Shown here one piece after another: positions 62,636 through 64,000 of a stretch of 64,000 bases of DNA. The DNA is from JAGPUQ01 sp036677085 (GTDB taxonomy: Bacteria > Pseudomonadota > Gammaproteobacteria > Pseudomonadales > Porticoccaceae). The stretch covers positions 124,001-188,000 of the forward strand of contig JAKFFI010000004.1 in NCBI GenBank assembly GCA_036677085.1, read 5' to 3'. The notes beneath the pieces are model-generated. The model was not told the origin of the DNA and did no database searches. It worked only from the letters and a program-made list of their open reading frames with translations. Position 1 is the stretch's first letter; the number at the start of each line of letters is the position of its first letter. Position numbers and translations under genes: made by a program.

Positions 62636-63108
62636 TGAACCTGGAACGCAAAGACTGGATTCGGGCGCTGACCGCCCATCCCGCAGCCGACTTGCACGCG
62701 CTAGCGGAACGGCTGGCGGCCGGCTGCGAAGTCAGGCTCACCCGCCTGCCCCAGGCCGGCCTGGGCCTGTTGACGTTGACCGACGGCGCCTTTCATGAGC
62801 CCTTTTATCTGGGCGAATTTCCGCTGTCCAGCTGCCGCCTTGAACTGACGCTGGCGGATGGCCGCCGGGCCGAGGGCGGCGCTCAGGTCATGGCCGATGA
62901 CGCGGCGCTCGCCCGCGCGCTGGCGATCCTGGACGCGGTGCTCGCGGCCCGGCTCCCGGGTTGGGAAGACGTGTCCGGGCAGGTGCAATCCGGCGCCGCG
63001 CAGCGCGACGAGGACGACCGCCGCCGCCGCGCCGTGCTCGCCGCGACCCGGGTCGATTTCACGCTGCTGGGCAACGCCGGGGAAGGGGAGAATGACGATG
63101 ACGAGTGA
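62635..63108 (+). CDS. phnG: C-P lyase complex subunit PhnG
   Basis: A 157-residue subunit of the PhnGHIJ core complex of carbon-phosphorus lyase. PhnG together with PhnI, PhnH and PhnL attaches the phosphonate to ATP-derived ribose. RKDWIRALTAHPAADLHAL at the start and the PFYLGEFPLSSCRLEL region identify the family. It shares an 11-base overlap with phnH. Confidence 0.93.
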   Translation: MNLERKDWIRALTAHPAADLHALAERLAAGCEVRLTRLPQAGLGLLTLTDGAFHEPFYLGEFPLSSCRLELTLADGRRAEGGAQVMADDAALARALAILDAVLAARLPGWEDVSGQVQSGAAQRDEDDRRRRAVLAATRVDFTLLGNAGEGENDDDE

Positions 63109-63664
63109 ACGCATCTGGAGGGCCGATGCCCAGCAGCGCATGTTCCGCGAACTGGTCGAGGCATTTTCACGGCCGGGCGCGGTGCGCGATCTGACGGACT
63201 GGCTCGCGGGCATCCTCGCGCAACGCGCCGTGCTGGCAACCCTGATGGACGGGGAGACGACGCTGGCCGATCCCCACGCACGGCTCGGCGCCGCGGACTG
63301 GTCCTTGCTCCAGGCCCGGCGGGACGCGACGGAGACCGCCCGCTATGTCGTCGCCGACGGCCGCCGCGCGCCCGATTTCCAGCCGGCGCTGGGTACGCTG
63401 GAAAGCCCGGAATCCGGCGCGACCCTGCTGATCGAGGTCGCGGCCGTGGGCAGCGGCCCGCTGGCCCTGGAACTCGCCGGCCCTGGCATCGCCGGCCGGC
63501 ATGAACTACGCCTGGACGGCCTGCATCCCGCCTGGCTGCTGCGTCGCGCCGACTGGACCACCGGTTTTCCGCTCGGCGTCGACATTCTGCTCACCGATGC
63601 GGCGCGCATCGCCGCACTGCCGCGCACTACGCGCGTGGCGCTCCCTGGGAATTCACCGACATGA
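63098..63664 (+). CDS. phnH: C-P lyase complex subunit PhnH
   Basis: A 188-residue subunit of the C-P lyase core. AQQRMFRELVEAFSRPGAVRDL near the start, with the FRxLMxAMARPG-type pattern, and the C-terminal WTTGFPLGVDILLTDA are typical. The ATG at 63098 is chosen over 63092 because GGGGAG lies seven bases upstream. It ends in an ATGA overlap with phnI. Confidence 0.92.
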   Translation: MTSERIWRADAQQRMFRELVEAFSRPGAVRDLTDWLAGILAQRAVLATLMDGETTLADPHARLGAADWSLLQARRDATETARYVVADGRRAPDFQPALGTLESPESGATLLIEVAAVGSGPLALELAGPGIAGRHELRLDGLHPAWLLRRADWTTGFPLGVDILLTDAARIAALPRTTRVALPGNSPT

Positions 63665-64000
63665 GTTACGTTGCCATCAAGGGCGGCGGACACGCCATCG
63701 CCGGCGCCGCCGCCGTCACCGAATACCTGCGGACCGAGGAAGGGCTGGACAATGCCGGCGCCGAACCGCTCGAAATCGATGCCATCCTTCATCAACTGCG
63801 TCACCTGGTGGATCGCGTCGTCTCCGAGGGCGGCGTGTACCACCCGCAATTCGCCGCGCTCGCCGTCAAGCAGAGCCTGGGCGACACGCTGGAAGCCGCC
63901 TTTGCCTTGCGTGCCTGGCGCTCCACCCGGCCGCGCCTGTCCGCGACGCCGCCGCTCAACACTTCACAGATGCGCCTGATTCGCCGTATTTCCGCTGCCT
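63661..64000 (+). CDS. phnI: C-P lyase complex subunit PhnI (partial, cut by window end)
   Basis: The first 113 residues of PhnI, open to the window edge. MSYVAIKGGGHAIAGAAAVT and the HLVDRVVSEGGVYHPQFAAL stretch are characteristic. PhnI acts as the nucleosidase that, with PhnG, PhnH and PhnL, exchanges adenine for the phosphonate. The full protein is expected to be about 350-370 residues. phnJ and phnK would be expected next. Confidence 0.93.
   Translation, partial: MSYVAIKGGGHAIAGAAAVTEYLRTEEGLDNAGAEPLEIDAILHQLRHLVDRVVSEGGVYHPQFAALAVKQSLGDTLEAAFALRAWRSTRPRLSATPPLNTSQMRLIRRISAA

Overview
The window is GC-rich chromosomal DNA of a gammaproteobacterium. Gene order matches pseudomonads and their relatives: cspD/icd; nudJ-mnmA-hflD-purB; gyrA-pheA-tyrA/aroA-cmk-rpsA-ihfB-lapA-pyrF; mtaD-ubiG-mupP-yciK; yciO-scpA-scpB-rluB; smc-zipA-ligA; hslV-hslU-DUF971. 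A TyrA-AroA fusion and the AcnD/PrpF form of the methylcitrate cycle agree with this. The genus cannot be read from the sequence. No phage, transposase, CRISPR array, toxin-antitoxin pair or recognisable defence island was seen.

Layout. 1-7.9 kb: CspD, isocitrate dehydrogenase, the nudJ-mnmA-hflD-purB operon, UvrB and one tRNA-Asn with a clear promoter. 8.1-18.3 kb: a long minus-strand run from gyrA through aromatic amino-acid synthesis (pheA, tyrA-aroA), cmk, rpsA, ihfB, lapA and pyrF to a ComEA-like protein. Genes often found inside this run in relatives (serC, hisC, lapB) are absent. 18.4-22.0 kb (+): MTA/SAH deaminase, UbiG, the MurNAc-6-P phosphatase MupP and YciK. 22.0-25.1 kb (-): yciO, scpA, scpB and rluB, mostly overlapping. 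25.3-29.2 kb (+): a membrane protein, YciI, an SH3/coiled-coil membrane protein, a periplasmic cyclophilin, PdxJ and a TrmH-type methylase, converging on an MFS transporter. 31-37.6 kb (-): ligA, zipA, smc. 37.8-38.8 kb (+): trmL, fldB.

38.9-47.4 kb is the accessory part: a membrane-bound GGDEF/EAL protein whose EAL half looks catalytically dead; an acyl-CoA dehydrogenase with a two-subunit MaoC hydratase, divergent from a TetR regulator across a 16-bp near-palindrome; a lone PhhB; an exported two-domain carboxymuconolactone-decarboxylase-like protein; and two divergent SDRs. This suggests catabolism of an unidentified acyl-CoA substrate. 47.5-53.7 kb (-) is the methylcitrate cycle for propionyl-CoA (prpB, prpC, acnD, prpF), with a candidate terminator between prpC and acnD and REP-like palindromes between acnD and prpF. 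53.9-56.3 kb (+) is hslVU-DUF971 behind a good candidate sigma-32 promoter.

56.4-58.3 kb holds a fused acyl-CoA carboxyltransferase with a biotinyl-like N-domain that lacks the attachment lysine, preceded by four 14-bp tandem repeats. 58.5 kb to the end is a phosphonate (C-P lyase) operon, phnF-D-C-E-E-G-H-I, with phnI cut by the window edge. Upstream of it lie three PHO-box-like 11-bp units and a candidate PhnF operator; a 15-bp hairpin separates phnD from phnC.

The window is mostly housekeeping DNA. The best leads are regulatory (PHO box, sigma-32 promoter, TetR palindrome, tandem repeats) or concern degenerate domains, not a wholly new system.
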